Shown here: in pieces, positions 36,301 to 43,903 of the stretch
How positions within the stretch are numbered: the first letter of the stretch is position 1
Layout of the letters: each line of letters begins with the position of its first letter
Assembly: GCA_022791915.1 (NCBI GenBank)
Contig: JAAWAB010000022.1
Location: 1-61,186 of the forward strand
Length of the DNA stretch: 61,186 nucleotides
Reading direction: 5' to 3'
From: Clostridia bacterium
GTDB taxonomy: Bacteria; Bacillota; Clostridia; Christensenellales; Pumilibacteraceae
Program-made: the position numbers and the translations under genes
The notes under the pieces: model-generated
Databases searched by the model: none
The model's input: only the letters and a program-made list of their open reading frames with translations
What the model was told of the DNA's origin: nothing

Positions 36301-38275
36301 TGGCGCGCATGTTTACCGTGTAAACGCTACCGTATTCTATTTTTACGTAGTATTGCTTGTTTTCGGCAAGCGCAAACGACGGCGAATTGGAATCGTACTG
36401 CATAAGTTCGGTAAGCGTATCGTCGTATAGCCGCACGTTTGCCGTAAGCATGCCGCTTTCTATTTCTAACAAATAGGTAGCGCTCCACGTAGGCACAACG
36501 CTAAAATACGCGTTGGTAAACTTTGAAACTATATATGGCGCATTTACGTCTAATTCGGGTGCCCATTCCGCTTTTAGCGTGCATGAATTTGCCCCGCCCG
36601 AAAGGTTTTCTATTTTCACCAGCACGTCGCCGTCTATGATAAATCCTTGCATAGTATCTTTGGCAAGAGTACCTATTAACTGTTCGTGCTTATATAACGA
36701 AACAACAACATCTTGCGCCCCGTTCAACGCAAGATTGAGCGCTTGGGGCACGTCGGTATGTAACGAATAATATACGGGGTCGGAATCAGGTATGGAAATC
36801 GTATGCGTGCCCTGCGTGAGTTCTTGCGGCGTAAAGTCAACGTTTAACGTATACTTTCGCGTAGTCACTCCCGTTACCGCTATATAATAGGTTGTTCCGG
36901 CAATAAATTTAGCCAAAATTTTGCTTTCCGTATATTCCGCATTCCCGATTTCTGTTTCGCTATATTTAACAAGTCCGTCCGAAACGGAAATCGTATACTG
37001 TCCCGTTTTATCGGGCGTGAAGGCAAACACCTGCTCGCTGCTCGGGCTGCGGTTGTAGCCTGCGTTTTCCCCTTCGTGCGCTTCGTCTGTTTTTTCAAAC
37101 AGCACCCGTTCGTCTGCCACAACACGGGTAGAAATATTCAATGTTTTTAATTCCCCGTCATGTTCTTTTTTCACTATATCGTATTTTGCCACCAAATAAC
37201 AATGGGTTTCCGCGCACGTATCGTGCAACAAAAATTTTGCTTCCGCATAGTCATACACAAAAAACTCGTTTTCCACGTCGGGAGAAATCGCCGCCGCCTT
37301 CGAGAGCGCGGATACGTTCGGGTCGTTTTGCTGACTCGCTTTGCTCTGCTCGGTAAAGATATTATCTTCCGCATTGGATTCGAGCACATAAGGTTCGTTG
37401 TCAATGTAATCCACAATCAAGTCTACCGTGCTCTGCGCCGTGTTGATCACTTTGGATATTGCGGCAAGCGTAGGAAAATACCCCGCCACTTTTCCCCAGG
37501 CTTTTTTGGCAATATACTCGGCAATCGGCTTTATATCGAATGAATCGTCATACCCCAAAATGCCCCCGTAGTTATAACGCACTTGACGGAGAATAACGCC
37601 TTCGTCCGTGCGTTTGTCATACCCTTCGTCATACGAATTCAACAGATGTTCATTGCTGATATAACACGCCAAATCCAAATTCCGCACATAATACGGATTT
37701 TCTAATTTACCGACATCTTCCCAACACAAATCCGGTTTATTAACTCTGAATGCAAACTTTCGAGTCGTTACTTCCACTTTCATGGTTACTTCGCCATTTT
37801 TCTCGTTATAATCATACATATGATTCACAAAAATAACATCTGCCGTATGCGTTTGTATTAAAGTACTTATCTCCGTTTCTATGGAAAACGAATATTCGCG
37901 CCCCATATATGTATAGTGTCCGTCTCTCGCCAAAATCCGCTCGGGAATCAATCCCCGTAAACAGGCGTCCAATTCATATAGAATTTCAAACTGTTCCGGT
38001 GTTGATACAACGCCGGCACCGCTTACATAATAACCCTCTTTAAGTTTTCTAGTGAACTCCTGCAAGGTCATATCCACACCTTCGATTTTATCTGAATCGG
38101 TGAATTTTTTGCACTCTTCTTTAATGCTTTGTGCTTCTTCATAGTCTATAAACGGTAAATCATCGGCAGACGCTCGGGGTATGCCCGCCATAAGCCCCAC
38201 ACCCAACACGCACGCCAAAAGCAGGGCGCACACCGCCAACAATACGTTGCGTTGTGTTCTCGTAGTACCTCTCAT
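33314..38275 (-). CDS. Giant surface protein with PGRS-like Gly/Asn tail
   Basis: A 1653-residue exported protein. The signal helix (NVLLAVCALLLACVLGVGLMAG) ends near A-S-A-D-D. Residues about 30-420 hold a unique domain, followed by several PPC-like beta-sandwich units (each with an I-S-I-P-D-S-D-P-V-Y-Y-S-L type entry), then two Ig-like stretches and a small beta-helix-like part. From about residue 1360 to 1645 the protein is almost only Gly-Gly-Asn/Asp-Gly repeats, such as GGNGGAGGNGANG. No LPXTG or membrane anchor follows; it ends K-W-V-D. The middle is a close paralogue of the 976-residue protein. AGGAGGAAAAGGAA precedes the ATG. It follows the 242-residue lipoprotein by 22 bases and is likely co-expressed. 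Probably a large surface adhesin or matrix protein. Confidence 0.85.
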   Translation of the reverse strand: MRGTTRTQRNVLLAVCALLLACVLGVGLMAGIPRASADDLPFIDYEEAQSIKEECKKFTDSDKIEGVDMTLQEFTRKLKEGYYVSGAGVVSTPEQFEILYELDACLRGLIPERILARDGHYTYMGREYSFSIETEISTLIQTHTADVIFVNHMYDYNEKNGEVTMKVEVTTRKFAFRVNKPDLCWEDVGKLENPYYVRNLDLACYISNEHLLNSYDEGYDKRTDEGVILRQVRYNYGGILGYDDSFDIKPIAEYIAKKAWGKVAGYFPTLAAISKVINTAQSTVDLIVDYIDNEPYVLESNAEDNIFTEQSKASQQNDPNVSALSKAAAISPDVENEFFVYDYAEAKFLLHDTCAETHCYLVAKYDIVKKEHDGELKTLNISTRVVADERVLFEKTDEAHEGENAGYNRSPSSEQVFAFTPDKTGQYTISVSDGLVKYSETEIGNAEYTESKILAKFIAGTTYYIAVTGVTTRKYTLNVDFTPQELTQGTHTISIPDSDPVYYSLHTDVPQALNLALNGAQDVVVSLYKHEQLIGTLAKDTMQGFIIDGDVLVKIENLSGGANSCTLKAEWAPELDVNAPYIVSKFTNAYFSVVPTWSATYLLEIESGMLTANVRLYDDTLTELMQYDSNSPSFALAENKQYYVKIEYGSVYTVNMRATLKLLPDTLTLNQQEIEQTTQKHMYLSAAVNCEGYYILQGNGLDITVFDTNLQPISQPHNGGARAYLEQGKRYYIQTEGGAGSYTFTANVESTTQLSGTLNDKGNILIQFCPKVSAQYQVTGVATYAWYTTNLVQTSTLQAGNLYYARIEGVPNAAYSIAIELIASQLYAGRLYGVGSNGLYKLDIGANAHIRTYCTSGVSSEFRLCDETLAEVKRGTADSAPQYLDLPQGTYYLYVNISGGTSVMFELIDDTTPQSIIVCGVPARFELGNTPEYYTFACKRSGTYWLRFTAVEFEYNLSVIEANSSRTVQVSEPTSKALEGDAFTIRVAYSMELLAGETYVLSISTNFKKVTGSLVFGFPARLQQLRLGDIPLNIEPNSVQEINVAMGKSYEFTWAYNQGVTLDDFNWNIQNGSNPNEILTKDNNTLRVGFDPEQYNKKASIMYKDDVYTFTLVMVLKYPVQATIALDADYRLTVGLQDETGAPFKDTEVVQKTGLKKQDGTLLKEFTSNYIDTATWLIFESMNMYAVVNLFVDGREYTYTTDTITYPVHITSMANYNQSQYDKIRRLVLDARKESGALNKSIEIPQSVTHLFVLGKSTTTYKGLYLDLRNVTYLYMENFTAENSAIRMRADSTQFICSGEVSISTQVHDEVIYARNLSIYIGKSLKILAQKRAVGDRKQGIIGLSCSALTVDGKSGSSITVRGGDGGDGVGSSEKGGDGGYGIVCYSMMLSNCSYTFMGGNGGLGGNGANGANSSVSTGGAGVTGGLGGNGASQIVATMYALGIHETPMGSRGGDGGNGGAGGNGANGTSSDLNGKDGGRGGNGGDGGMGARYIQASNFNTAFASDGRQGNGGRGGNGGNGSNGHNDSSTSDNASAGGNGGNGGAGGIGYLSGQMGNGGNGGHGGSVGKYGNGKNGGHGGHGYRGGNGGNGSAGRMLGKNGGDGGNGGDSIIKRNAWECAEQAEPGKGGAGGAKATGGKTGSPGSNGTTKWVD
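33330..34200 (-). repeat. Gly/Asn-rich triplet repeat region
   Basis: On the plus strand the region is dominated by GCCGCC and GTTGCCGCC units, encoding about 285 residues of G-G-x-G-G-x repeats with Asn, Asp, Ala and Ser. Breaks by short non-Gly segments (for example around 33780-33800 and 33945-33975) divide it into four or five blocks. Such repeats could mispair and change length. Confidence 0.9.
35545..35795 (-). repeat. Segment nearly identical to 40565-40815
   Basis: About 250 bases inside the 1653-residue gene match the paralogue at well above 90 percent by eye, whereas flanking parts of the two genes are much less alike. Encoded strands include L-P-Q-G-T-Y-Y-L-Y-V-N-I-S-G and R-T-Y-C-T-S-G-V-S-S-E-F-R. 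Confidence 0.8.
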
Positions 38276-38297
38276 TTCCTTTTCCTCCTGTTTATTT

Positions 38298-39026
38298 TTA
38301 TTCTATAATTTCTACGGTCACTTCGCCCGTAGTATAATTATACACTTCTCGTTCGGGGTCTTCTTTGTATTTCGCTATTTCAAATACTACCCTGTATTTT
38401 CCCACCTTTACGGGCGCCGCAATAGACGTATTCGGCGCATAATCGGGCTCACAGTGCGTAATCAAAGCCTCTTTTAATGGATTCAACCGCGTGCCTTCAT
38501 ATTCGGCATATGCAAGCGGGTGGCAATAGTCGCCCGTATACTTATACTTGTAATATTCGCCGTCCGTATATTCGATTGCTCCGTTCGGCTCGAACTTCAT
38601 TATCGGCTGCAACTTTTCGGGTTCTTCTATAACGATTCGCAACGTTATGGTTCGGTCATACCCATTATGGCTCGTTAAAACTTGATACGAATACATGCCT
38701 GGCTCTTTTGCTACGTCATAGTGGTTATCTTTTTCAAATACCCCGCTTTGCCCCAGCGGCTTTTCCCCTTCTATACTCAATACCGTATACGCAAACGTAT
38801 GCACAAGTCCGTCATACGGGATTCTTCTCTCTTCGGTAGAAATACCATGCCCGATATCATACGATATCCCCGTAGCTTGGTCGGTAAATCGCACAAACCG
38901 CGCAACAAACCCTTCGTCTTTATTCTTATTGCGGCACATCGTGATTCCTAAAATCATTATCACCAACACCAACGCCGCACACACAGCTATCATCACATTT
39001 CGTTGTATTCTTGTCACGTCTTTCAT
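38298..39026 (-). CDS. Small surface lipoprotein with Ig-like domain
   Basis: A 242-residue protein with a signal helix (NVMIAVCAALVLVIMILGI) and a possible lipobox G-I-T-M-C. Its domain (F-V-R-F-T-D-Q-A-T-G-I-S-Y, I-P-Y-D-G-L-V-H-T-F-A-Y, then V-I-E-E-P-E-K) is a close relative of the first domain of the 976-residue paralogue. The C-terminal half has G-K-Y-R-V-V-F-E-I and ends in a beta strand. It stands 22 bases before the 1653-residue gene, with GGAGGAAAAGGAA as ribosome site. Likely a membrane-side partner of the large surface proteins; the exact job is unknown. Confidence 0.8.
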   Translation of the reverse strand: MKDVTRIQRNVMIAVCAALVLVIMILGITMCRNKNKDEGFVARFVRFTDQATGISYDIGHGISTEERRIPYDGLVHTFAYTVLSIEGEKPLGQSGVFEKDNHYDVAKEPGMYSYQVLTSHNGYDRTITLRIVIEEPEKLQPIMKFEPNGAIEYTDGEYYKYKYTGDYCHPLAYAEYEGTRLNPLKEALITHCEPDYAPNTSIAAPVKVGKYRVVFEIAKYKEDPEREVYNYTTGEVTVEIIE

Positions 39027-39079
39027 TTCCTTTTCCTCCTGTTTTATATCGGATTGTTTTCATTCCTTGGCTATCCTGT

Positions 39080-39113
39080 GATATATATCTTTTTTTGGGC
39101 AATTTGTTTACAG
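39080..39113 (-). promoter_or_regulatory. Possible ECF-type promoter of the 242/1653 pair
   Basis: Minus strand TGTAAACAAATTG (39113-39101) lies 16 bases before GATATATAT (39090 region). It is a weaker version of the GTGAACAAAATC elements at 42375-42388 and 43196-43208. Confidence 0.4.
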
Positions 39114-39140
39114 TTTTGTAAAAAAATTTTATTTTTTTTC

Positions 39141-39177
39141 AAAAAAAGAGCCGCCCGCACAAGACAGCTCTCTTTTT
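39141..39177 (-). terminator. Terminator after the 976-residue gene and its relic tail
   Basis: Minus strand AGAGC (39171-39167 region) pairs with GCTCT, then a T7 run, closely matching the terminator at 33242-33278. It stands right after the relic tail, so it marks the ancestral end of the gene. Confidence 0.7.
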
Positions 39178-39198
39178 GCTTCTTTCGCGTCCTGTGCG

Positions 39199-39373
39199 TC
39201 AGTCAACGTATTGTATCGTTCCGTCGCTTCCGTTCGTGCCCGCTTTTCCGCCCGTGACTTTGGCACCGAATCCCCCCCTGCGCTTTTCACTCCGCCTCCT
39301 ACGGATTTTTGCCCATCAATTATCAAGGTTCTGTTCACATGAGTCGCAAGCCCGTTGGTTTCTACAATCTCTT
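39199..39373 (-). pseudogene. Relic Gly-rich tail of the 976-residue paralogue
   Basis: After the TAA at 39374-39376 the minus strand still encodes pieces of the lost C terminus, in other frames. One frame gives N-R-T-L-I-I-D-G-Q-K-S-V-G-G-G; after the G7 tract (39278-39272) a second frame gives G-F-G-A-K-V-T-G-G-K-A-G-T-N-G-S-D-G-T, then I-Q-Y-V-D and TGA (39201-39199). This matches the last residues of the 1653-residue protein (G-G-A-K-A-T-G-G-K-T-G-S-P-G-S-N-G-T-T-K-W-V-D). The bulk of the Gly repeat is deleted. Confidence 0.8.
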
Positions 39374-42304
39374 TTATGTTTCAGTAAAAGACACTATCCC
39401 CACACTTATAAAATCCACCAAGTCGGTTAACACTTTTATAGTGGAATCTTGCGCGCGGAAATCCTGTACATATAACCACTGCCCGCCTTGTAAATTGAAC
39501 GTCACTCCTTGATATACACGGCTTACATCCCCCACAATAAACAAATGCGTAACGCTTGCGGGAATGTCAATCGACTTATTCACCGCTATGGCGTCGTTGC
39601 GCGCATCGATAACAAATCGTTGTTTCCCTTTTATGGCAAGGTCATTAAAAGTTTTAAGACTCGATTTGCTAACTGTGTACAAAACGGGGGCGGTGGTATA
39701 AACATACGTTTTTCCCATTGTGGATATAGTAACTTTGCCATACATCATAGCGCTTTCAAAAATCGGATAACTTATAACGCTGCCTTGCCCGTTTTCCAAT
39801 TCCCCGTACTTTTCGTTGCCGACATAAAGTTCCGTTTTTACTACCGAGTAATCATCGTAAGAAAGTGCACCCGTTTGGTCGAGCAAATAAGTCGTCATGT
39901 AGTAATCGTTAGATAAGTCAAGCATTGCCTTTACAGGGTATTGAAGCACCAGCACAAAATTATACGTAGTAAAATCGTCCTTAAACGAAATACTTGCTTT
40001 ATGGTTATACAGCGTAGGGTCAAAACCCACATGTAACGTATCGCCGTTTTTTGTCAGAATGTTATTCGGATTGGTATTGCCCACGATTTCCCAATCAAAA
40101 TCCATGAAAGACGCATCCTGATTATGTGCCCAGATAAAGTCATACGATTTGCCCATAACCACGTTGACTTCGGGCTGGGACGACGGGCTTAAACACAGCG
40201 GAATATCCCCCAAATGTAACTGTTGCAACCGCGCGGGAATACCGAAAACAAGATTGACGTGCAAAGGCTCGGTATCGTCATACGAAAGGCTGATTCTGTA
40301 TGTTTTTCCCGCAATCAATTCCATGGAAAACGCCGCTCTTTTATCGCCGAATGTCACGTCTTCTTGGATTGCTTCCGCTAACACCGATACGACTTGCGAC
40401 GAATTTGTTTCCACCACCGTCAGGCGATACGTATCCACGGGGTCGTATGTGCCCAAACGCAACCAATACGTACTTGTTTTCGTGCAGGTAAAAGTGTAAT
40501 ACACGGGAGTTGTTCCCCGCAACGTAATGGAAATTGGTCTCCCGCAAGAAAGCTTGCTGCCCACACTGTCGTCAATCAGCTCAAACATCACCGAGGTATC
40601 ACCGCTTATGTTCACATACAGATAATACGTGCCCTGCGGCAAATCGAGATATTGCGGTGCATTGTCCGCCGTTCCGCGTTGCACTTCGTTGAGCGTTTCG
40701 TCGCAGATTCGGAATTCACTTGAAACGCCACTCGTACAATACGTGCGGATATGCGCGTTTGCCCCGATATCCAGTTTATACAGCCTGTTTGCCCCTACGC
40801 CGTATAGTCTCCCCGCATACAGCCGTGGCGCAATCGGTTCAAACGCCACCGAATACGCCGCGTTTGGCGTCCCCTCTATCCGCGCGTAATACAATCTGCC
40901 CGCTTGCACTGTGCTCGTCTGCCACAGATTTTCGGTATACCAGACATATGTTTCCACACCCGTCACTTCATACTGCGCCGAAATTTTGGGACGGAACTCA
41001 ATGAATGCATTGCCTTTATCGTTGAGATTTCCCGAAAGTTGAGTGGTGCTCTCTATGCTTGCCGTAAACGTGTAGGTGCCCGCATCGCCTTCCGTTTGTA
41101 TGTAGTACCGCTTTCCTTCTTCCAAATATACCCGCGCGCCACCGTCCTGCGGTTGCGAAATAGGTTGCAAATCGGTGTCATACACCGTGATATCCAGTCC
41201 GTTGCCTTCCAATATGTAATATCCTTCGCAGCTCACCGCCGTCGAAAGATAGATGTGTTTTCGTGCGGTTTGCTTGATTTCCCGTTGCGAAAGCGGCAAC
41301 GTCTCGGTCAACAGTCCGATTGTTGCTTCCATGTGCGTCACAAACAAACCATTATTGTCTATTTTGATGAAATATGTTTCATCCCCCGTCAGTTCAAACG
41401 TAATAGGCGAATTGGTGTTGTAGTGCATCCGCTCGTTGAAATCCGCATCGTATATCTGCACGTCCGCAAATTGCCCGCTTCTCACTTCCAACGAATACGT
41501 CGTGTTCCACGTGGGCACAAAACGGAAATACGCGCTGCTGAATTGCTTGACATAATACCGTTCGTTCACTTTCAATTCGGGCGCCCACTCCGCTTTGAGC
41601 GTAAACGAATTTGCCCTACCCGAATGGTTTTCTATTCTTATCAGCACCGTTCCGTCAATCACAAATCCATTCGTGGTATTTTTGGAAAGATTCCCGATGA
41701 TCCGATCGCCGTCGTAAAGCGTAACAATGATGCCCTGCGCATCCGCCAACGTAAGATTGAGTGCTTGGGGCACGGCGGTATCCAGCGAATAATACAAAGG
41801 TTCGGAACCGTGTATGGAAATGGAATGCGTGCCCATGGGCAGTTCTTTGGGTTGCGGCTGTTCGGGTTCCGGTTCTTCCGGTTCCGGCTCTTCGGGCTCT
41901 TCGGGCTTTTCGGGTTCTTCGATCACCAATACCATCGTGATCTTTCGCTCATCGTGATGATTCTCCGTCATCACTTCAAACGAATACGTTCCCGGTTCTT
42001 TTACCACATGACCGGAACTGTCGTTTTGAAAAACACCGTTTTCTCCCAACGGCGTATGTTCGGCTTTGCTCACCACAACATACGTAAACGTGTGTTCCAA
42101 ACCGTCGTACGGAATTTGTACTGTTTGCGTGGGAGCAAGATATCCGATTTTGTACGATTGTCCCGTTGTATTATCCGTGAACTGAACATACCGTTCCACA
42201 GATTCCCGCTCGCTTTTATTGCCACACCCCAAAGCCGCGATAACGCACAATACAACAATCGCGATAACAATGCCTATCTTTCGCTTATCTCGCCGATTTT
42301 CCAT
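39374..42304 (-). CDS. Surface lipoprotein, truncated paralogue of the 1653-residue protein
   Basis: A 976-residue protein: signal helix (IGIVIAIVVLCVIAAL) with lipobox A-A-L-G-C, the same Ig-like domain as the 242-residue lipoprotein (Y-V-Q-F-T-D-N-T-T-G-Q-S-Y), a Pro/Glu linker (E-E-P-E-P-E-E-P), then PPC-like units and a C-terminal region homologous throughout to the 1653-residue protein. It stops at F-I-S-V-G-I-V-S-F-T-E-T, just where the paralogue goes on into its beta-helix and Gly-rich tail. The relic downstream shows that a frameshift and deletion removed the tail. It may still work as a shorter surface protein. The gene follows the sigma/anti-sigma unit and carries a matching upstream promoter element. 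Confidence 0.85.
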   Translation of the reverse strand: MENRRDKRKIGIVIAIVVLCVIAALGCGNKSERESVERYVQFTDNTTGQSYKIGYLAPTQTVQIPYDGLEHTFTYVVVSKAEHTPLGENGVFQNDSSGHVVKEPGTYSFEVMTENHHDERKITMVLVIEEPEKPEEPEEPEPEEPEPEQPQPKELPMGTHSISIHGSEPLYYSLDTAVPQALNLTLADAQGIIVTLYDGDRIIGNLSKNTTNGFVIDGTVLIRIENHSGRANSFTLKAEWAPELKVNERYYVKQFSSAYFRFVPTWNTTYSLEVRSGQFADVQIYDADFNERMHYNTNSPITFELTGDETYFIKIDNNGLFVTHMEATIGLLTETLPLSQREIKQTARKHIYLSTAVSCEGYYILEGNGLDITVYDTDLQPISQPQDGGARVYLEEGKRYYIQTEGDAGTYTFTASIESTTQLSGNLNDKGNAFIEFRPKISAQYEVTGVETYVWYTENLWQTSTVQAGRLYYARIEGTPNAAYSVAFEPIAPRLYAGRLYGVGANRLYKLDIGANAHIRTYCTSGVSSEFRICDETLNEVQRGTADNAPQYLDLPQGTYYLYVNISGDTSVMFELIDDSVGSKLSCGRPISITLRGTTPVYYTFTCTKTSTYWLRLGTYDPVDTYRLTVVETNSSQVVSVLAEAIQEDVTFGDKRAAFSMELIAGKTYRISLSYDDTEPLHVNLVFGIPARLQQLHLGDIPLCLSPSSQPEVNVVMGKSYDFIWAHNQDASFMDFDWEIVGNTNPNNILTKNGDTLHVGFDPTLYNHKASISFKDDFTTYNFVLVLQYPVKAMLDLSNDYYMTTYLLDQTGALSYDDYSVVKTELYVGNEKYGELENGQGSVISYPIFESAMMYGKVTISTMGKTYVYTTAPVLYTVSKSSLKTFNDLAIKGKQRFVIDARNDAIAVNKSIDIPASVTHLFIVGDVSRVYQGVTFNLQGGQWLYVQDFRAQDSTIKVLTDLVDFISVGIVSFTET
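40565..40815 (-). repeat. Segment nearly identical to 35545-35795
   Basis: Partner of the segment in the 1653-residue gene; see there. Differences are scattered single bases. Confidence 0.8.
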
Positions 42305-42351
42305 ACTTACACTCCTTTATTTTACCCTTTGTTATTACTGTTTTAATACTC

Positions 42352-42388
42352 TATAATATAGACTGATTTTTAAGCGATTTTGTTCACC
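42352..42388 (-). promoter_or_regulatory. Putative ECF-sigma promoter of the 976-residue gene
   Basis: Minus strand GGTGAACAAAATC (42388-42375 region), then about 18 bases after AAC, GTCTATATT. ECF promoters typically have a GAAC-type -35 and a GTC-type -10, 16-17 bases apart. The same 13-base word occurs before the anti-sigma gene. Confidence 0.55.
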
Positions 42389-42427
42389 ATTTTTCAAAAA
42401 TATTTTTATTTTTTTTGAAAAAACAGT

Positions 42428-42454
42428 AAAACCGCCGTTTTTCACGACGGTTTT
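42428..42454 (-). terminator. Terminator of the sigma/anti-sigma unit
   Basis: Minus strand AAAACCGTCG pairs with CGGCGGTTTT (one mismatch), about 18 bases past the anti-sigma stop. It separates this unit from the 976-residue gene, which therefore needs its own promoter. Confidence 0.75.
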
Positions 42455-42471
42455 CGTACAAATCGGTTGTT

Positions 42472-43146
42472 TCATTCGGATAAAATCATGGTTTCCACAA
42501 CAGACAGAATATATGTTTCGTCTTGCGGATTTTGAAGTCCTACGAAATACGTATATCCCTTATAGGCAAACACTGCCATGCCGCCCTGTTGCCCGTTAAA
42601 ATAGCGCACGGGAATTCCCGCCACGTCGCATTCCTGCTTGCAATATCCCGCAAACATTACGAATTCGGAAATATCGATATGCTCGGGCGCCAGATATATC
42701 GTTACCGTTTCGCCCGTTTCGTACTTGCTTGCGCTTTCCACTATGCAGGCAAAGTCGCCGTTATCCGCGCGCACGTACACTCGCGTTGTGATTTCGGCTT
42801 GGGAATACCAATCCACATACAGCAACTTCGTTTGCGTGCTCTCTGCGTACTCCTTTACCGTGGTTTTCATGTCCGATAAAATAAAGTCGCCCGTGTTCGT
42901 GTATCTTATTTCGTTCTCTTGCAATAAAAAGGGCAACAGAATCGCCACGCAAACCAAACATAAGCACGCCGCCGTTGCGGCAATACTCCCCGCGCGCTTT
43001 GCGTTGATTCGCCTCCGCCTTCTCGGTGCGCGCACTTCCGTCCATTCGGGCAAGTCTTCCGCCTTCTGCCGAATTTTTTCCCACAGCCGTGCTTTGCCCT
43101 CTTTATCCTGTTCTTCTATGAGCAAATGTACGTTGTAATCTTTCAT
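42472..43146 (-). CDS. Putative anti-sigma factor (membrane)
   Basis: A 224-residue protein: about 50 cytosolic residues rich in charge (L-I-E-E-Q-D-K-E-G-K-A-R-L-W-E-K-I, then RAPRRRRRINAKRAG), one membrane segment (SIAATAACLCLVCVAILLPFLL) and an extracellular domain of about 140 residues with two Cys (F-A-C-I-V, Y-C-K-Q-E-C-D). Position directly after an ECF sigma gene and the one-helix topology are what one expects of an anti-sigma; the sequence does not match RsiW-type zinc domains (no H-x3-C-x2-C). GGGAG stands before the ATG. An internal promoter element precedes it. Confidence 0.7.
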   Translation of the reverse strand: MKDYNVHLLIEEQDKEGKARLWEKIRQKAEDLPEWTEVRAPRRRRRINAKRAGSIAATAACLCLVCVAILLPFLLQENEIRYTNTGDFILSDMKTTVKEYAESTQTKLLYVDWYSQAEITTRVYVRADNGDFACIVESASKYETGETVTIYLAPEHIDISEFVMFAGYCKQECDVAGIPVRYFNGQQGGMAVFAYKGYTYFVGLQNPQDETYILSVVETMILSE

Positions 43147-43173
43147 AAAAACTCCCGATTAAAAAAACTTCTA

Positions 43174-43208
43174 CTATATATACCGAAAAAAAGCGGATTT
43201 TGTTCACC
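43174..43208 (-). promoter_or_regulatory. Putative ECF-sigma promoter between sigma and anti-sigma genes
   Basis: Minus strand GGTGAACAAAATC (43208-43196), then GGTATATAT about 17 bases after AAC. It lies between the sigma stop and the anti-sigma ribosome site. Same word as at 42375-42388, suggesting control by the sigma factor encoded next door. Confidence 0.55.
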
Positions 43209-43211
43209 GTT

Positions 43212-43733
43212 TCAGAAAACTTTTTCAAAATTTTTTTTGATTTTTGCCAAACGCTTGTAAACCGCAGTCTTGCTCATGCCCGTAATCTGCGCAATTTCTT
43301 GCAACGTATAATCGTAACAATAGCGTAACTGCGCTATCTCCCTATCGCGTTCGCCCAGTTTCTCCGTGGCAAAAAACACGGTTAATTGCACGTCCGCCTC
43401 GCCCCATTCGTCTTTTTTGCTTTCCATGCGCTCGGCAGATTCCCATGCCGCATATTTCTTTTCCCGATTCTTGCAGGTAAGCGCCTCGTTTCTCGCAATG
43501 CCGCACAACCAGCCGTATCCGTCCCGAATCGTATTGAATGCGCCGTTATACTTCATCACGCGCAAAAACGTTTCCATAACCACGTCGTCGCATAGCGACT
43601 TGTCGTCTAAATACAACCTCGCCACCATGCGCAAGTGATTCGCCGTAAGCTCGAACAGTTCGGCAAGCCCTTCATTATCGCCTTTTTGTATCCGTATCAG
43701 GCATTTATTCACTTGCTTACCGTATTCCGTCAT
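43212..43733 (-). CDS. ECF-type RNA polymerase sigma factor
   Basis: A 173-residue sigma-70 family protein with only region 2 (residues about 20-85, L-D-D-K-S-L-C-D-D-V-V-M-E-T-F-L-R-V, then G-W-L-C-G-I-A-R-N-E-A) and region 4 (about 115-170, L-R-Y-C-Y-D-Y-T-L-Q-E-I-A-Q-I-T-G-M-S, then V-Y-K-R-L), the ECF layout. The start is the ATG after AAAGGAGCGGC; a longer frame upstream lies over the promoter. It is transcribed from a sigma-A-type promoter and followed by the putative anti-sigma. Confidence 0.9.
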   Translation of the reverse strand: MTEYGKQVNKCLIRIQKGDNEGLAELFELTANHLRMVARLYLDDKSLCDDVVMETFLRVMKYNGAFNTIRDGYGWLCGIARNEALTCKNREKKYAAWESAERMESKKDEWGEADVQLTVFFATEKLGERDREIAQLRYCYDYTLQEIAQITGMSKTAVYKRLAKIKKNFEKVF

Positions 43734-43757
43734 GCCGCTCCTTTCCGTACCCATACC

Positions 43758-43786
43758 AGTATAGCATATCCCGCCGCAAATAGCAA
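43758..43786 (-). promoter_or_regulatory. Sigma-A-type promoter of the ECF sigma gene
   Basis: Minus strand TTGCTA (43786-43781), 17 bases, TATACT (43763-43758) with an extended TG. Leader of about 18 bases. Confidence 0.75.
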
Positions 43787-43839
43787 GCCATCCCCCCCCG
43801 AACTTCCGCAATCGTCAAACACTCCGCGTCCGGCGCAAC

Positions 43840-43874
43840 AAAAAACCGACGCGCACTACCGTCCGTCGGTTTTC
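43840..43874. terminator. Terminator of the glycan operon (GH78 end)
   Basis: AAAACCGACG (43842-43851) pairs with CGTCGGTTTT (43864-43873). It is 30 bases past the rhamnosidase stop on the minus strand and faces the sigma promoter. Confidence 0.85.
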
Positions 43875-43903
43875 TTGCCGGTATTCAAATATCAACCGTT
43901 ATG

